Under the pieces are notes generated by a model, which made no database searches, was not told the DNA's origin, and was given only the letters and a program-made list of their open reading frames with translations. From NCBI RefSeq assembly GCF_900112585.1, contig NZ_FOLY01000001.1:558001-622000 (forward strand): a DNA stretch of 64,000 nt, read 5' to 3'. How positions within the stretch are numbered: position 1 is the first letter of the stretch; the number at the start of each line of letters is the position of its first letter. Below are positions 37,662 through 47,440 of the stretch, piece by piece. Origin of the DNA: Kushneria avicenniae (lineage in GTDB: Bacteria > Pseudomonadota > Gammaproteobacteria > Pseudomonadales > Halomonadaceae). A program made the position numbers and the translations under genes.

Positions 37662-39155
37662 TTATGCCTCAGGCGCGCACAGATGCCGATATTCCTTTTC
37701 CAGCGCCTTTGTCTGCTTCTTGGAGACACCGCCCAGTACCTCGACAGCGTGCCGCAGTCGCGCCCGGGTCATATCCGATCCCAGAATGACCATGGCATCC
37801 ATGACAGAAGTCGATGTCTGGCTGCCGGTCACGGCAATGAACACCGGCGCCAGAAAGGCCTTCATCTTGAGTTCCAGATAGCCCGACAGCAGTTTGACCT
37901 CCGCCAGCAGAGCTTCCTTGTCCCACGAACGAACGCTTTCAAGACGCCATACCAGCAGCTGCAGGAGTCGAGCCGTCCGGTCACGCGCCATACCGGCGGC
38001 GTCAAACTGTTCGGCCTGCAGGTCCGGCAGACCGGAAAAGAAATGACCGGCCAGTGGCATGACCTCGGCCAGCGTCTGCACGCGAGGCCTGACCTGAGGC
38101 AGGATCCGGCTGACGTAGTCTTCATTGAACGCCCACTGCATCAGCTTGCGCATGAAGGCCTCATCATCAAGATCTTCACGAATGTAGACGCCGTTGAGCC
38201 AGGTCAGTTTCTCGAGATCAAATACCGGGCCGCCCAGCGAGATACGATGAATGTCAAAGTTGGCCATCATCTCATCGAGCGTGAACTTCTCGCGATCATC
38301 GGGCATCGACCAGCCCATACGCCCCAGATAGTTGATTACCGCCTGGGGCAGATACCCCATGCGCTTGTAGTAGTTGATCGAGGTCGGGTTCTTGCGCTTG
38401 GAGAGCTTGGACTTGTCCGGATTGCGCAGAAGCGGCAGATGGCACAGCGCCGGCATTTCCCAGCCGAAGTATTCATAGAGCAGGATGTGCTTGGGCGCCG
38501 AATTGATCCACTCCTCGCCACGCAGCACATGGGTAATGCCCATGAGATGATCGTCCACAACGTTGGCCAGATGGTAGGTCGGCATGCCGTCCGACTTCAT
38601 CAGGATCTGGGCATCCACCTGCGCCCAGTCGACCTCAATGTCCCCGCGCAGCATATCGTTGAAGCGACAGCTTCCCTCCCCGGGCACCTTCATGCGTACC
38701 ACGTGGGGCCAGCCTTCCTGTTCGCGCCGGGCATGCTCGGCCTTATCAAGATACAGATCCTCCGGCTTGAGCGCCGCATGAAGCCCCTGCGCCTTGCGGG
38801 ACTCACGCATCTCGTCGAGCTCTTCGCTGGTTCGATAGCACTTGAAGGCATGACCGCTGTCGAGAAGCTTCTGAACGTGCGTGGCATAGATATCCCCGCG
38901 CTCGCTCTGGCGATAGGGACCGTGCGCACCGCCGACATCCGGACCCTCGGACCACTCGATACCCAGCCAGCGCAGCGAATCCAGAATCATCCGTTCGGAT
39001 TCGGCCGTCGAACGCACCCGGTCGGTATCCTCGATGCGCAGGATAAACTCACCGCCATACTGTTTGGCAAAACACAGATTGAACAGGGCAACATAGGCAG
39101 TGCCGACGTGGGGATCACCGGTCGGCGAAGGGGCAATACGCGTGCGTACAGTCAT
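37662..39155 (-). CDS. gltX: Glutamyl-tRNA synthetase
   Basis: A 497-residue class I aminoacyl-tRNA synthetase that charges tRNA-Glu. The HIGH-type motif is [12 protein letters not shown] (about 8-19), the KMSKS-type motif is SKLSKRKN (about 240-247), and the C-terminal anticodon-binding region follows. The length and the [13 protein letters not shown] form match the group common in Halomonas and Pseudomonas rather than the Escherichia coli form. ATG 39155 aligns with the family N-terminus; 39167 would add four residues. It is transcribed toward the tRNA-Glu gene. Confidence 0.96.
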   Translation of the reverse strand: MTVRTRIAPSPTGDPHVGTAYVALFNLCFAKQYGGEFILRIEDTDRVRSTAESERMILDSLRWLGIEWSEGPDVGGAHGPYRQSERGDIYATHVQKLLDSGHAFKCYRTSEELDEMRESRKAQGLHAALKPEDLYLDKAEHARREQEGWPHVVRMKVPGEGSCRFNDMLRGDIEVDWAQVDAQILMKSDGMPTYHLANVVDDHLMGITHVLRGEEWINSAPKHILLYEYFGWEMPALCHLPLLRNPDKSKLSKRKNPTSINYYKRMGYLPQAVINYLGRMGWSMPDDREKFTLDEMMANFDIHRISLGGPVFDLEKLTWLNGVYIREDLDDEAFMRKLMQWAFNEDYVSRILPQVRPRVQTLAEVMPLAGHFFSGLPDLQAEQFDAAGMARDRTARLLQLLVWRLESVRSWDKEALLAEVKLLSGYLELKMKAFLAPVFIAVTGSQTSTSVMDAMVILGSDMTRARLRHAVEVLGGVSKKQTKALEKEYRHLCAPEA

Positions 39156-39326
39156 GAAAACGGCCATTGGCTGGAAAACGTGCCACCATTATACGCCAAC
39201 TGCTGCGCCCACTTAAGTTGACATCATACCCGAAGGACGCCGCGGCCATCCGGCTGCGACGACGTACCGCTGTGCGCACGCCGGCTTTTTTGTCGATACT
39301 GTTTCCCCGCTCTTGATGGAGCCATC

Positions 39327-41117
39327 ATGGCATCAAATGAAACACCGCGTCAGTGGCTCAAGCGCACTGCCGGTCGAGGCGCTCGCTGGACCCGGCTTTC
39401 GGTCATTGCAGGCACTCTTTCCACACTGGTGCTCCTGGTTCAGGCATGGTGTATTGCCACCATCGCGCAGCGCATGGTGATCGACGGTGCCGATTTCTCC
39501 TCCCTGACCCTCCCACTAATGCTGCTGCCGCCGGCTTTTATCGTCCGCGGACTGCTGATACGAGGGCGCACCATCTGCAGTGCCCGTGGCGGCATCGAAA
39601 TCCGCCAGTCCGTGCGACGAGAGCTTCTGGAGCGCATCGCCGTGCTGGGCCCTTTTTGGGCGCGGCGCCAGCACAGCGCCACCCTGAGCAATCGTGTCTG
39701 GGATCAGGTCGATGCCCTTCAGGGTTTTTATGCCGACTACCGCCCTCAGATGCTGCTGTGCGGCATCATTCCGCTGATCATACTGGTGGCTGTGGCGCCC
39801 CTGAGCTGGGCGGCAGCGCTGATTCTGATCGCAACCGGCCCACTGATTCCGATGAACATGGCCATGGTCGGCATCGGCGCCAAAAAGCGCCAAGAGGATC
39901 AGTTTCAGGAGATGGGCCGCATGAGCCGGCACTTTCTGGATACGCTGCAGGGGCTTTCCACGCTCAAGCTCTTCGGGATCAGCAAGCATCAGGCACAGGA
40001 GGTGCACACAGCCTCGGAAAGTTTTCGCCGCCGCACCATGCGCGTGCTGCGTCTGGCCTTTCTCTCCTCGACCGTGCTGGAATTTTTCGCTTCAGTCTCG
40101 ATTGCCCTTCTCGCGCTCTATCTAGGCTTTGTCTATCTGGGCCAGTTCCATTTCGGCATGTATGACCATGGCATCAATCTTTTCATCGGGCTTTTCATCC
40201 TGATCCTGGCCCCGGAGTTCTACCAGCCGCTGCGCGATCTGGGCGTGCATTATCACGCCAAAGCCGAAGCAGAAGCGGCGGCCGAGGATCTGATGCCCAT
40301 CCTCAATCGTCGCGTGTTCGAGCGCGACACCGACCAGCCAGCCTGGCAGCCTGAGGCCAGCATCGCCCTCACGCTTGAAGGGCTGAGCGCGCGATATGCC
40401 GGACGCGCCTCTCCAGCACTGGACAATGTGACGTTCGAGCTTCATGCCAACGAAATGCTGGCCGTCATCGGACCGAGCGGGGCTGGCAAGTCAACGCTGC
40501 TCAACGTCCTGATGGGCTTCATGCATCCCGAAGCCGGCGGGGTCAGCATCAAGGAGGGGACTCGGCCGCCGCGAGCGCTCACCGATATCCGCCCCGATGA
40601 CTGGCAGCGCCAGATCGCCTGGGTCGGCCAGTCCACCGTGATCGTTTCCGGAACGCTTGCCGACAACCTGCGCCTGGCCAACGACGCCGCAAGCGATGAT
40701 GCCCTGCTCGACGCACTGGAGCAGGCCGCACTCAAACACTGGTTTGATGCCCTGCCCGACGGACTCGATACCCGGCTGGGAGAAGGCGGCCGAGCCGTAT
40801 CCGGTGGTCAGGCGCGACGCATTGCCCTGGCGCGTGCCTTCCTGCGCGAGGCGCGACTGGTGCTGCTCGATGAGCCGACTGCCAGCCTTGATCAGGCCAG
40901 CGAGCGACTGGTGATGGACGCGCTGGCACGTCTTTCGAGCGGCCGCACCGTGGTTTTGCTGACCCATCGCATGGAGCTGCTGGCACTGGCCGATCGCGTG
41001 CTGATGATGGATCAGGGGCGTGTCAGGGCGCTGGATACGCTGGATGCCCTGCGCGCTCCACAAGGGCCACTGGCACGGCCCGCCGCCACCGATATACCGG
41101 AGAGGCGCGATGTTTAA
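39327..41117 (+). CDS. cydD: Cysteine/glutathione ABC exporter subunit CydD
   Basis: A 596-residue half-transporter with six membrane helices (about 20-310) and a C-terminal ATPase domain with Walker A GPSGAGKST (about 382-390), signature SGGQARRIALARAF and Walker B LVLLDEPTAS. CydDC exports cysteine and glutathione to the periplasm and is needed for assembly of cytochrome bd and c-type cytochromes. The gene overlaps cydC by 8 bases, so the heterodimer is made in coupled fashion. cydAB is not in this window. Confidence 0.95.
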   Translation: MASNETPRQWLKRTAGRGARWTRLSVIAGTLSTLVLLVQAWCIATIAQRMVIDGADFSSLTLPLMLLPPAFIVRGLLIRGRTICSARGGIEIRQSVRRELLERIAVLGPFWARRQHSATLSNRVWDQVDALQGFYADYRPQMLLCGIIPLIILVAVAPLSWAAALILIATGPLIPMNMAMVGIGAKKRQEDQFQEMGRMSRHFLDTLQGLSTLKLFGISKHQAQEVHTASESFRRRTMRVLRLAFLSSTVLEFFASVSIALLALYLGFVYLGQFHFGMYDHGINLFIGLFILILAPEFYQPLRDLGVHYHAKAEAEAAAEDLMPILNRRVFERDTDQPAWQPEASIALTLEGLSARYAGRASPALDNVTFELHANEMLAVIGPSGAGKSTLLNVLMGFMHPEAGGVSIKEGTRPPRALTDIRPDDWQRQIAWVGQSTVIVSGTLADNLRLANDAASDDALLDALEQAALKHWFDALPDGLDTRLGEGGRAVSGGQARRIALARAFLREARLVLLDEPTASLDQASERLVMDALARLSSGRTVVLLTHRMELLALADRVLMMDQGRVRALDTLDALRAPQGPLARPAATDIPERRDV

Positions 41118-42879
41118 AAAGCTTCTGCCCTATCTACGCCTCATGAAACCCTGGGCCTGGCTGCTGGCCCTTGGTATCGCCCTGCAGCTGCTGGCGCTGG
41201 CCTCCAGCATCGGCCTGATGGCCCTGTCAGGCTGGTTTTTATCGGCCTCGGCGCTTGCCGGGCTGAGCGTTGCCACGGCGCAGACCTTCAATTACCTGCT
41301 CCCTTCGGCCGGGGTACGCTTTTTTGCGCTGTCACGTACCGGCACCCGCTACGCCGAGCGACTTGTAACCCACGACGCGACCTTTCGTCTGCTGTCGCGT
41401 CTGAGACGCCACGTCTATGAAAGGCTCGAGCCGCTCTCGCCCGCTCAGTTGCAGCGCCACGGCGAAAGCGAGCTCATGACCCGTCTGACGGCGGACATCG
41501 ACGCGCTTGACGGCCTTTATCTCCGGGTACTGGCACCGTCGATCGTAGCGCTTCTGGGCATCGTGGTCTGTGGCGTGGTCATCGGCGTGTTTGCCCCGGC
41601 CATCGGGGTGTTTGCGGCCTGCGCCCTGCTGACTTCGGGGCTTCTGGGACCATGGCTTGCCTGGCGTGCCGGGCGCATCCACTCCGATGCCTGGCAGCAG
41701 GACAATACCCGCCTGCGCGCCCGGCTGCTGGAGCGCCTCAACGGTCTGTCGGAACTGATGATCTACAACCGCTGGCAGGGTGAGGTCGACAAACTCATCA
41801 AGGGGGAACACGCCCGGGATACCCACGAGTACCGGCTGGCTTGTCAGTGGGGCAGCTCGCAGCTGCTGTCACAGACCCTGCTGGGTCTGACGCTGACCGG
41901 CGTGCTTGGCATGGCCGGCTGGGCGGTCATACAGCACGGCATGGATGCCACACTGGTGGCGCTCATGGGCCTTGCCGTCATGGGCGGCTTTGAAGCCATC
42001 GCCCTGCTCCCCCAGGCCTGGCAGCATCTGGGGCGCATTCAGCGCGCCGCCGCTCGGCTTGACGATATCCGCTCCAATGTGGCGGAAACCAGGTTTCCCG
42101 ACGCCGAGACGCAGCAAACACCCGAAGGCGCTCGCCTGTGTCTGGATCGTTTGAGCGTTCATCTTGAGGGCAACATTGCGGCCCTGTCATCGGTCAGCCT
42201 GAATATCGAAGAAGGCGAACACCTGCTGATTCTTGGCCCTTCCGGCAGCGGCAAGACTACCCTTTTCAACAGCCTGATTCGGTTCGTCTCACCGAGTGAC
42301 GGCACCATGACACTGGGTGGTGCACCGCTGAATCGGCTGAGCGAGCGTGATCTGCGTGCTCAATTCGCCGTCGCCCAGCAGGAGACGCATCTCTTTACCA
42401 CCAGCTATCGCGACAACCTGACCATGGGCCGGGATGTTAGTGATACCAACATCATGGCCGTACTCGACGCGCTGGCGCTGGGGGACTGGCTGGAGCACCA
42501 GCCCGATGGCCTGTCGGGTTTTCCGGATGAACGCGGCAGTTCTCTGTCCGGCGGCCAGCTTCGCCGCTTTGGTATTGCGCGTGCCCTGCTGCGACAGGCC
42601 CCCATCGTGCTGATGGATGAGCCGACGGAAGGTCTGGATGAAGCGACCGAACAGCAGGTGTGGGAGGCGATTCAAAAATGGTGTTGTAATCGCACTCTGA
42701 TCGCGATCACTCATCGGCTGACGCAGCTCGAGCAGTTTGACCGTATCGCCATGCTCGACGAGGGGCATCTGGTCGAACACGACACGCCGACCAGACTGCT
42801 GGCAGACCCTGGCAGCCGACTGAGTACGCTGTGCCGCCGCATCGATCCCGAGCTTGCCGGTCTGATGCGCACCCCCTGA
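41110..42879 (+). CDS. cydC: Cysteine/glutathione ABC exporter subunit CydC
   Basis: A 589-residue partner of CydD with the same architecture: an N-terminal membrane domain (MKPWAWLLALGIALQLLALAS, first helix at about 11-31) and an ATPase domain with Walker A GPSGSGKTT (about 376-384), signature LSGGQLRRFGIARALL and Walker B IVLMDEPTEG. ATG 41110 is inside the cydD end. The region after the stop holds no visible terminator, and the next gene starts 98 bases later on the same strand. Confidence 0.95.
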   Translation: MFKKLLPYLRLMKPWAWLLALGIALQLLALASSIGLMALSGWFLSASALAGLSVATAQTFNYLLPSAGVRFFALSRTGTRYAERLVTHDATFRLLSRLRRHVYERLEPLSPAQLQRHGESELMTRLTADIDALDGLYLRVLAPSIVALLGIVVCGVVIGVFAPAIGVFAACALLTSGLLGPWLAWRAGRIHSDAWQQDNTRLRARLLERLNGLSELMIYNRWQGEVDKLIKGEHARDTHEYRLACQWGSSQLLSQTLLGLTLTGVLGMAGWAVIQHGMDATLVALMGLAVMGGFEAIALLPQAWQHLGRIQRAAARLDDIRSNVAETRFPDAETQQTPEGARLCLDRLSVHLEGNIAALSSVSLNIEEGEHLLILGPSGSGKTTLFNSLIRFVSPSDGTMTLGGAPLNRLSERDLRAQFAVAQQETHLFTTSYRDNLTMGRDVSDTNIMAVLDALALGDWLEHQPDGLSGFPDERGSSLSGGQLRRFGIARALLRQAPIVLMDEPTEGLDEATEQQVWEAIQKWCCNRTLIAITHRLTQLEQFDRIAMLDEGHLVEHDTPTRLLADPGSRLSTLCRRIDPELAGLMRTP

Positions 42880-42977
42880 CAGACCGGTGTCCGCGACGTT
42901 TGAAGACGGCGTCCGCTACGCTTGAAAAATGACCTGTCGATCGACAGGCATTCTTCATTGATCAGGTGACCCTCGAC

Positions 42978-43742
42978 ATGCTTGACCATCTTCCCGAGCA
43001 GTACACGGCCGTCATCATCGGCGGCGGCGGTATCGGCAGCGCCCTGCTGGCAAGGCTTTTGCAGGACCCACGCGCTGGTCGCATCGTCGCCGTCACCCGT
43101 CATCGCGAGCGACTTGCACAGGATGAACGGCTGGATATCGATCGACTCGACATCGTCGAGGCCGATGTCACCAGCGATGAAGGGCTGCAGACGCTCAGCG
43201 AGTATCTGCAAAAGGCGCCGGTTCATCTGCTGTTTAACACCATTGGCGTGCTGCACGATGGGCAAAGCGATCAATCGGTTGCCATGGCCCCTGAAAAACG
43301 CCTTGAAAGACTCTCTTTTGAAGCCCTGCAGCACGCCTTTCATATCAATGCTGCCACGACCGCCATGCTGGTCAGCACCCTGGCCGATCGTTTGACACGC
43401 CATCCGGCCATCATCGCTGCGCTTTCGGCCCGGGTCGGGTCGATTGGCGATAACGAGCTGGGCGGCTGGTATGCCTATCGCGCCAGCAAGGCAGCGCTCA
43501 ATATGCTGATGAAAACGGCCTCCATCGAGTTCAGACGGCGCAATCCCCAGGCCATCCTGCTCTGTCTGCATCCGGGTACGACCGATACCGAACTCTCAAG
43601 GCCCTTTCAGGCCAGAGTCCCGGACGGGAAACTGTTCACGACGGAATTCGTGGCCGATCGGCTGCTGGAGGTGATCAATCAGCGCACGCCGGAGGACAGC
43701 GGCGCGTTTTACGACTGGAACAATACGCCCATTGAATGGTAG
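42978..43742 (+). CDS. SDR family oxidoreductase, C-factor-like
   Basis: A 254-residue short-chain dehydrogenase. The nucleotide motif GGGGIGSALLARLL is near 16-29. NTIGVLHDG (about 86-94) is the NNAG-type segment, and YRASKAALNMLMKTAS (about 169-184) provides the catalytic Tyr and Lys. Proteins of this type are annotated as CsgA/C-factor homologues and as folate- or dihydropteridine-reductase-like SDRs; the substrate is unknown. ATG 42978 has AGGTGA 8 bases upstream; GTG 42966 would add four residues. A 12-bp hairpin terminator follows. Confidence 0.87.
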   Translation: MLDHLPEQYTAVIIGGGGIGSALLARLLQDPRAGRIVAVTRHRERLAQDERLDIDRLDIVEADVTSDEGLQTLSEYLQKAPVHLLFNTIGVLHDGQSDQSVAMAPEKRLERLSFEALQHAFHINAATTAMLVSTLADRLTRHPAIIAALSARVGSIGDNELGGWYAYRASKAALNMLMKTASIEFRRRNPQAILLCLHPGTTDTELSRPFQARVPDGKLFTTEFVADRLLEVINQRTPEDSGAFYDWNNTPIEW

Positions 43743-43747
43743 GCAGG

Positions 43748-43788
43748 TTCGCGCTGTTGTCCCTCCCTGAGGGTACCAACAGCGCGAA
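43748..43788. terminator. Terminator between the convergent SDR and qorA genes
   Basis: A 12-bp stem TTCGCGCTGTTG / CAACAGCGCGAA. The loop itself contains a small CCCT / AGGG hairpin. The plus strand continues GGGGCTTTTCTT, a fair T-tract. Confidence 0.75.
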
Positions 43789-43802
43789 GGGGCTTTTCTT
43801 CG

Positions 43803-44780
43803 TCAGGGGATCAAGATGGTCGAGCCTGATGTTCGGCGAGAGGCGAGATTGTCCTGCGCCTCGCCGGCCTCATCGAGGCGGAAGCGACAGCCAATGTTGA
43901 TATGCACGCTACCATCGCTCATGACGCCGAAAAGTTCCTTGCTCATGGCCTCCAACCGTTCACGGGTATCGGCATAGCCGGCAAGGCCTGGACGCGTCAC
44001 GAAAAGCGATCCCTTCTGGTTCAGGGTCGCCAGATTGACGCCTTCGACCGGTCCGGACGCATTGCCAAAGCTCACCATCAGGCCGCGGGGCGCGAGGCAG
44101 TCCAGCGACGTCTCCCAGGTATCGCGACCTACCGAGTCATAGACCACCGGGCACATCCGGCCATCAGTCAGTTCGCGAACACGCTCGACCACGTTCTCTT
44201 CGCGATAGTTGATGGTCGCCCAGGCACCGTTTTTACGGGCAAACTCTGCCTTTTCCGGCGTGGACACCGTGCCGATCAGACGCGCCCCAAGGCTTTTGGC
44301 CCACTGGCAGGCAATCAGTCCGACCCCGCCTGCGGCAGCATGGAACAAAAAGGTGTCGCCGCTTTTGATCGGATACACCTGACGCAGCAGATACTGAACG
44401 GTCAGCCCCTTCAACATGGCCGCTGCGGCCTGATCAAAACCGATGCTGTCCGGCAGCATGACCACCTTGTCAGCCGGCAGGGTATGGTGCGTGGCGTAGG
44501 CCCCCAGTGGGCCGGTGGCATAGACCACACGGTCTCCTTCCCTGAACGCCTTGACCTCCTCGCCCACGGCCTCGATGACACCGGCCGCTTCGGTGCCCAG
44601 ACCGGAGGGCAGATCCCTGACCGGATAAAGCCCGGTGCGCACATAGATATCGATGAAGTTGAGACCGATGGCCCAATTGGTCACCCGCACCTCATGCGGT
44701 CCGAGCGCTGGAGGCTCGAACTCGCGTATCCTGAGCACTTCCGGCCCACCGGTTTCTGCGAACTCAATCCGTTTTGCCAT
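43803..44780 (-). CDS. qorA: NADPH:quinone oxidoreductase
   Basis: A 325-residue zinc-free medium-chain dehydrogenase of the zeta-crystallin/QOR type. The catalytic N-terminal fold includes NFIDIYVRTGLYP (about 41-53). The NADPH motif AAAGGVGLIACQWAKSLGA is near 148-166. It reduces quinones by one or two electrons in the cytoplasm. ATG 44780 has GGGAG upstream. The gene is divergent from lrgA across a 197-base gap and ends at the shared terminator. Confidence 0.93.
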   Translation of the reverse strand: MAKRIEFAETGGPEVLRIREFEPPALGPHEVRVTNWAIGLNFIDIYVRTGLYPVRDLPSGLGTEAAGVIEAVGEEVKAFREGDRVVYATGPLGAYATHHTLPADKVVMLPDSIGFDQAAAAMLKGLTVQYLLRQVYPIKSGDTFLFHAAAGGVGLIACQWAKSLGARLIGTVSTPEKAEFARKNGAWATINYREENVVERVRELTDGRMCPVVYDSVGRDTWETSLDCLAPRGLMVSFGNASGPVEGVNLATLNQKGSLFVTRPGLAGYADTRERLEAMSKELFGVMSDGSVHINIGCRFRLDEAGEAQDNLASRRTSGSTILIP

Positions 44781-44977
44781 GAACCGTTGCTCCCATTAAA
44801 GGATGTCGATAAAGAATTCATGTTCAGCAAGGGCGATATGCCAATCCTGAAAAGTTCTCACGATTTGTCACTGCATCCCCTTATATCATTAGCTTATCAT
44901 GACCTGAAGACCAATCCGTCAGACCTTGAGCCGCCAGCCATCGCAGACGCCTCCATCTCGTTATTTCAGAGCTCATC

Positions 44978-45346
44978 ATGTTGAAGGGATTCATGTGGCT
45001 GATGATCTTTCTGGTCATCGGCAATCTTTTACAGACCATGCTGGCACTGCCCGTGACAGGAAGTGTGCTGGGCATGCTGCTGCTTTTTGTAGTGCTCATT
45101 GTGCGTCGGCGCTCATCACGCTCGATGGCCACGGCCGCCAGCCATCTGATCCACTATTTCACCCTGTTGATCCTGCCAAGCGCCGCGGGGCTTTTCTTTC
45201 TGGGCACCACACTGACCGACAACTGGCTCAGGCTCCTGATTGCCATTGTGCTGGGCACGCTGATCAGCAGTGTGGTCACTCTTTTAACCATGCAGGCCAT
45301 GGTGCGCTGGCAGCAGCGCCGTGATGAGACTTCAAACCGCTTATGA
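44978..45346 (+). CDS. lrgA: CidA/LrgA family holin-like membrane protein
   Basis: A 122-residue protein with four membrane helices and the family pattern PVTGSVLGMLLLFVVLI (about 25-41) followed by a basic RRRSSRS loop. LrgA/CidA proteins are holin-like and work with LrgB partners, which in several bacteria affect autolysis or transport of small metabolites such as pyruvate. The stop overlaps lrgB by 4 bases (ATGA). No dedicated LytSR-type regulator is adjacent. Confidence 0.9.
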   Translation: MLKGFMWLMIFLVIGNLLQTMLALPVTGSVLGMLLLFVVLIVRRRSSRSMATAASHLIHYFTLLILPSAAGLFFLGTTLTDNWLRLLIAIVLGTLISSVVTLLTMQAMVRWQQRRDETSNRL

Positions 45347-46059
45347 CGCTTCAAACGCTTGCGCGAGAGATGATGACGACACCAGCGCTGGCCATTGTCA
45401 TGACGCTGGCTGCCTACATGCTGTCGCTGTCCCTTTACCGATGGATGCGCTGCCCGAGCTGGGCACCGCCGATGCTGACCGGCAGCGTCATGCTGGCAGG
45501 TTTCATTGTGATGCTGCCTGTTGATTACGACAGCTATTATCTGGATGCCCACTGGCTGACACTGCTGCTGGGGCCGGCCACGGTCGGGCTGGCAGTTCCT
45601 CTTTATGAACAGTTCCAGCACATCAAGCAGCTGTTGATTCCGGTGACGGTGAGCCTGATCGTGGGGTCGATCACCGCCTGCGCAGCCACTCTGCTGATTG
45701 CCTGGGCGCTGGGTGTTTCACCGCCCATTCTCGCCTCGCTGGCCCCCAAGTCCATTACGACCCCCATTGCCATCGGTGTCTCGGAAGGCCTGGGCGGCTA
45801 TCCCGGCCTGACCGCCGGAATTGTCACGGTCACCGGCATTTTCGCAGCCTCGATCATCCCGCCAATGGCAGCTCTGCTGCGCTGTCAGGACCCACGCGTC
45901 ATGGGTCTGGCGCTGGGGCTCAACGGGCATGGTCTGGGGACGGCGCGAGGCTTTGGTATCGATGCTCAAACCGGTGCCTTTGCCAGCCTTGCCATGGCCC
46001 TTAACGGGGCACTAAGTGCCATTTTGCTGCCGCTACTCGCCGGTTGGCTGACCCATTGA
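45343..46059 (+). CDS. lrgB: LrgB family membrane protein
   Basis: A 238-residue polytopic protein with about seven helices. The family motif SLAPKSITTPIAIGVSEGLGG (about 135-155) and a closing GLNGHGLGTARGF segment (about 192-204) are both typical. It is predicted to function with the LrgA protein encoded just before it. A short hairpin with a T-rich tail overlaps the stop. Confidence 0.92.
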   Translation: MTLQTLAREMMTTPALAIVMTLAAYMLSLSLYRWMRCPSWAPPMLTGSVMLAGFIVMLPVDYDSYYLDAHWLTLLLGPATVGLAVPLYEQFQHIKQLLIPVTVSLIVGSITACAATLLIAWALGVSPPILASLAPKSITTPIAIGVSEGLGGYPGLTAGIVTVTGIFAASIIPPMAALLRCQDPRVMGLALGLNGHGLGTARGFGIDAQTGAFASLAMALNGALSAILLPLLAGWLTH

Positions 46060-46074
46060 CGCTTTTTCAGCGTC
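46058..46074 (+). terminator. Short hairpin at the lrgB stop
   Basis: GACGCT / AGCGTC stem with a TTTTC loop, then TTCTC. It is a weak but plausible terminator for lrgAB. Confidence 0.45.
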
Positions 46075-46171
46075 TTCTCATGAAAACCATGGATGTCATC
46101 TTTTTTATTTTTACGGATAAACCTGCTAACACTAAAAAATTAAATTCATGATCCGTATTTCTATTCAAAAG

Positions 46172-46200
46172 GTGACAAACTGTTAAACATACTTAATGTT
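46172..46200 (+). promoter_or_regulatory. Promoter with an inverted repeat upstream of the XRE regulator
   Basis: GTGACA (46172-46177), a 16-base spacer and TAATGT (46194-46199) form a fair promoter. Overlapping the -10 is the inverted repeat AACAT-ACTTA-ATGTT (46186-46200), which could be the regulator's own operator. The whole 185-base gap is AT-rich compared with flanking genes. Confidence 0.45.
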
Positions 46201-46244
46201 CGGATCGCTATGCTGGCTCGCTTATGAGACATGTGAGGCCACGC

Positions 46245-46874
46245 ATGAACGAGTTGGGCGAGCGCATTCGTAAACTGCGAGAAGAGAGTGGATTGAGCAA
46301 GGCAGAGCTGGCCCGTCGCGTCGGTGTTTCAGATGTCACCATTTCCTACTGGGAAAATGGCACCATCAAACGTGTCGGGCATTCGCGTCTGGAACCGCTG
46401 GCAAAGGCACTGCGCTGCAGCATTGGACACCTTCTGGGCAATGCTCTCAGCGACTGCGGCAGCACCTCTGCAGTGCCGATGTCATTGCCGCTTTATCCGC
46501 TGACAACATCTCCCGAAACAGTCGGCATCGGTGCAGCACCGATGTCGCATTTTCCCATGGGCTTTATCGACAATCAGCTGATCAAAAAGGATGACTATTT
46601 GCTGACCCCGCAGCATCCCGGGCACTTTGATTTCTGCCCGCAGGGTACCCTGATGCTGGCGAGAAACTGCTCGCGTTTTGATGGTAACGGGCTCTACCTT
46701 GTCGAAAGAAATGATCGTCTGGGCATCAAGCGAATCGAGCAGGATTTCGACATGTTTTTGAACATTTTCGGCGAAATCGACGCTGCCGAACCCGAAGAAC
46801 GCATGCATGGCGACGGTATAGTCTTCCATGCTGCCATTCCCGCCATCTGGTCCATGAAAGTCATGAACTTTTAA
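46245..46874 (+). CDS. XRE-family regulator with an S24-like C-terminal domain lacking the catalytic serine
   Basis: A 209-residue protein. The N-terminal helix-turn-helix (about 1-62) contains LAQRR-type LSKAELARRVGVSDVTISYWENG. The C-terminal part (about 80-200) resembles the LexA/CI S24 domain in its last strand pattern (DGNGLYLVERNDRLGIKRIEQD), including the Lys of the VKR position. The usual D-S-M segment with the nucleophilic Ser is not found; the equivalent region is HPGHFDFCPQGTLML. It probably binds DNA without self-cleavage. ATG 46245 follows GAGG. It stands between lrgAB and vsr. Confidence 0.78.
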   Translation: MNELGERIRKLREESGLSKAELARRVGVSDVTISYWENGTIKRVGHSRLEPLAKALRCSIGHLLGNALSDCGSTSAVPMSLPLYPLTTSPETVGIGAAPMSHFPMGFIDNQLIKKDDYLLTPQHPGHFDFCPQGTLMLARNCSRFDGNGLYLVERNDRLGIKRIEQDFDMFLNIFGEIDAAEPEERMHGDGIVFHAAIPAIWSMKVMNF

Positions 46875-46935
46875 TGCCATGCCACGGCCATGAACGCCTA
46901 CACTGAGTGCCCTGACAGGTACGAAACGAGAGGTC

Positions 46936-47412
46936 ATGGTCTTGGTCGATGTTGTTGACGCCGCAACGCGCTCACGCATGATGGCAGGCATTCAGGGCAA
47001 AAATACTCAGCCCGAGCTGCTGGTCAGGCGCTACCTTCATGCCTGCGGTTATCGATTCCGCCTGCATCGGCGCGATCTGCCGGGCACGCCCGATCTGACC
47101 CTGCCGCGTCATCGGTGTGTCATTTTCGTGCACGGCTGCTTCTGGCACCGTCACGAGGGCTGTTTTTATGCCACGTCACCGGCGACGCGCAAGCGTTTCT
47201 GGCAGGACAAGCTGGAAAACAACGTCAAGAGAGATCGTCGGCAGCTGGCGCAGCTCAATGAGATGGGCTGGCATGCCGTTATTGTCTGGGAGTGTGGGCT
47301 GCGCCACATGCCAGCGCAGCTTCACGAGATTCTGACACTGATCGAGCAGGGCTCCAACGTCGAAGAGTGGCCGCCACAGCCACCGCGAGTTCGCAGGGCG
47401 CCACCGTCGTAG
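46936..47412 (+). CDS. vsr: Very short patch repair endonuclease
   Basis: A 158-residue DNA mismatch endonuclease that nicks beside T:G mismatches arising from deamination of 5-methylcytosine. The characteristic N-terminal ATRSRMMAGIQGKNT (about 10-24), catalytic Asp in GTPDLTLP (about 54-61), zinc-ligand-rich CVIFVHGCFWHRHEGC (about 65-80) and VIVWECGLR (about 119-127) are all present. Vsr is usually encoded next to a cytosine methylase such as dcm, but none is visible here. It follows the XRE gene by 61 bases and may share its transcript. Confidence 0.93.
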   Translation: MVLVDVVDAATRSRMMAGIQGKNTQPELLVRRYLHACGYRFRLHRRDLPGTPDLTLPRHRCVIFVHGCFWHRHEGCFYATSPATRKRFWQDKLENNVKRDRRQLAQLNEMGWHAVIVWECGLRHMPAQLHEILTLIEQGSNVEEWPPQPPRVRRAPPS

Positions 47413-47440
47413 CGCCCTGCTCAACTCGATCTGCCGGCCC

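Noticed and set aside
37584-39221. Plus-strand open frame of 545 codons opposite gltX, overlapping tRNA-Ala and its promoter
   Set aside because: Mirror of gltX; it also runs into the tRNA promoter, which is not compatible with a real gene start there.
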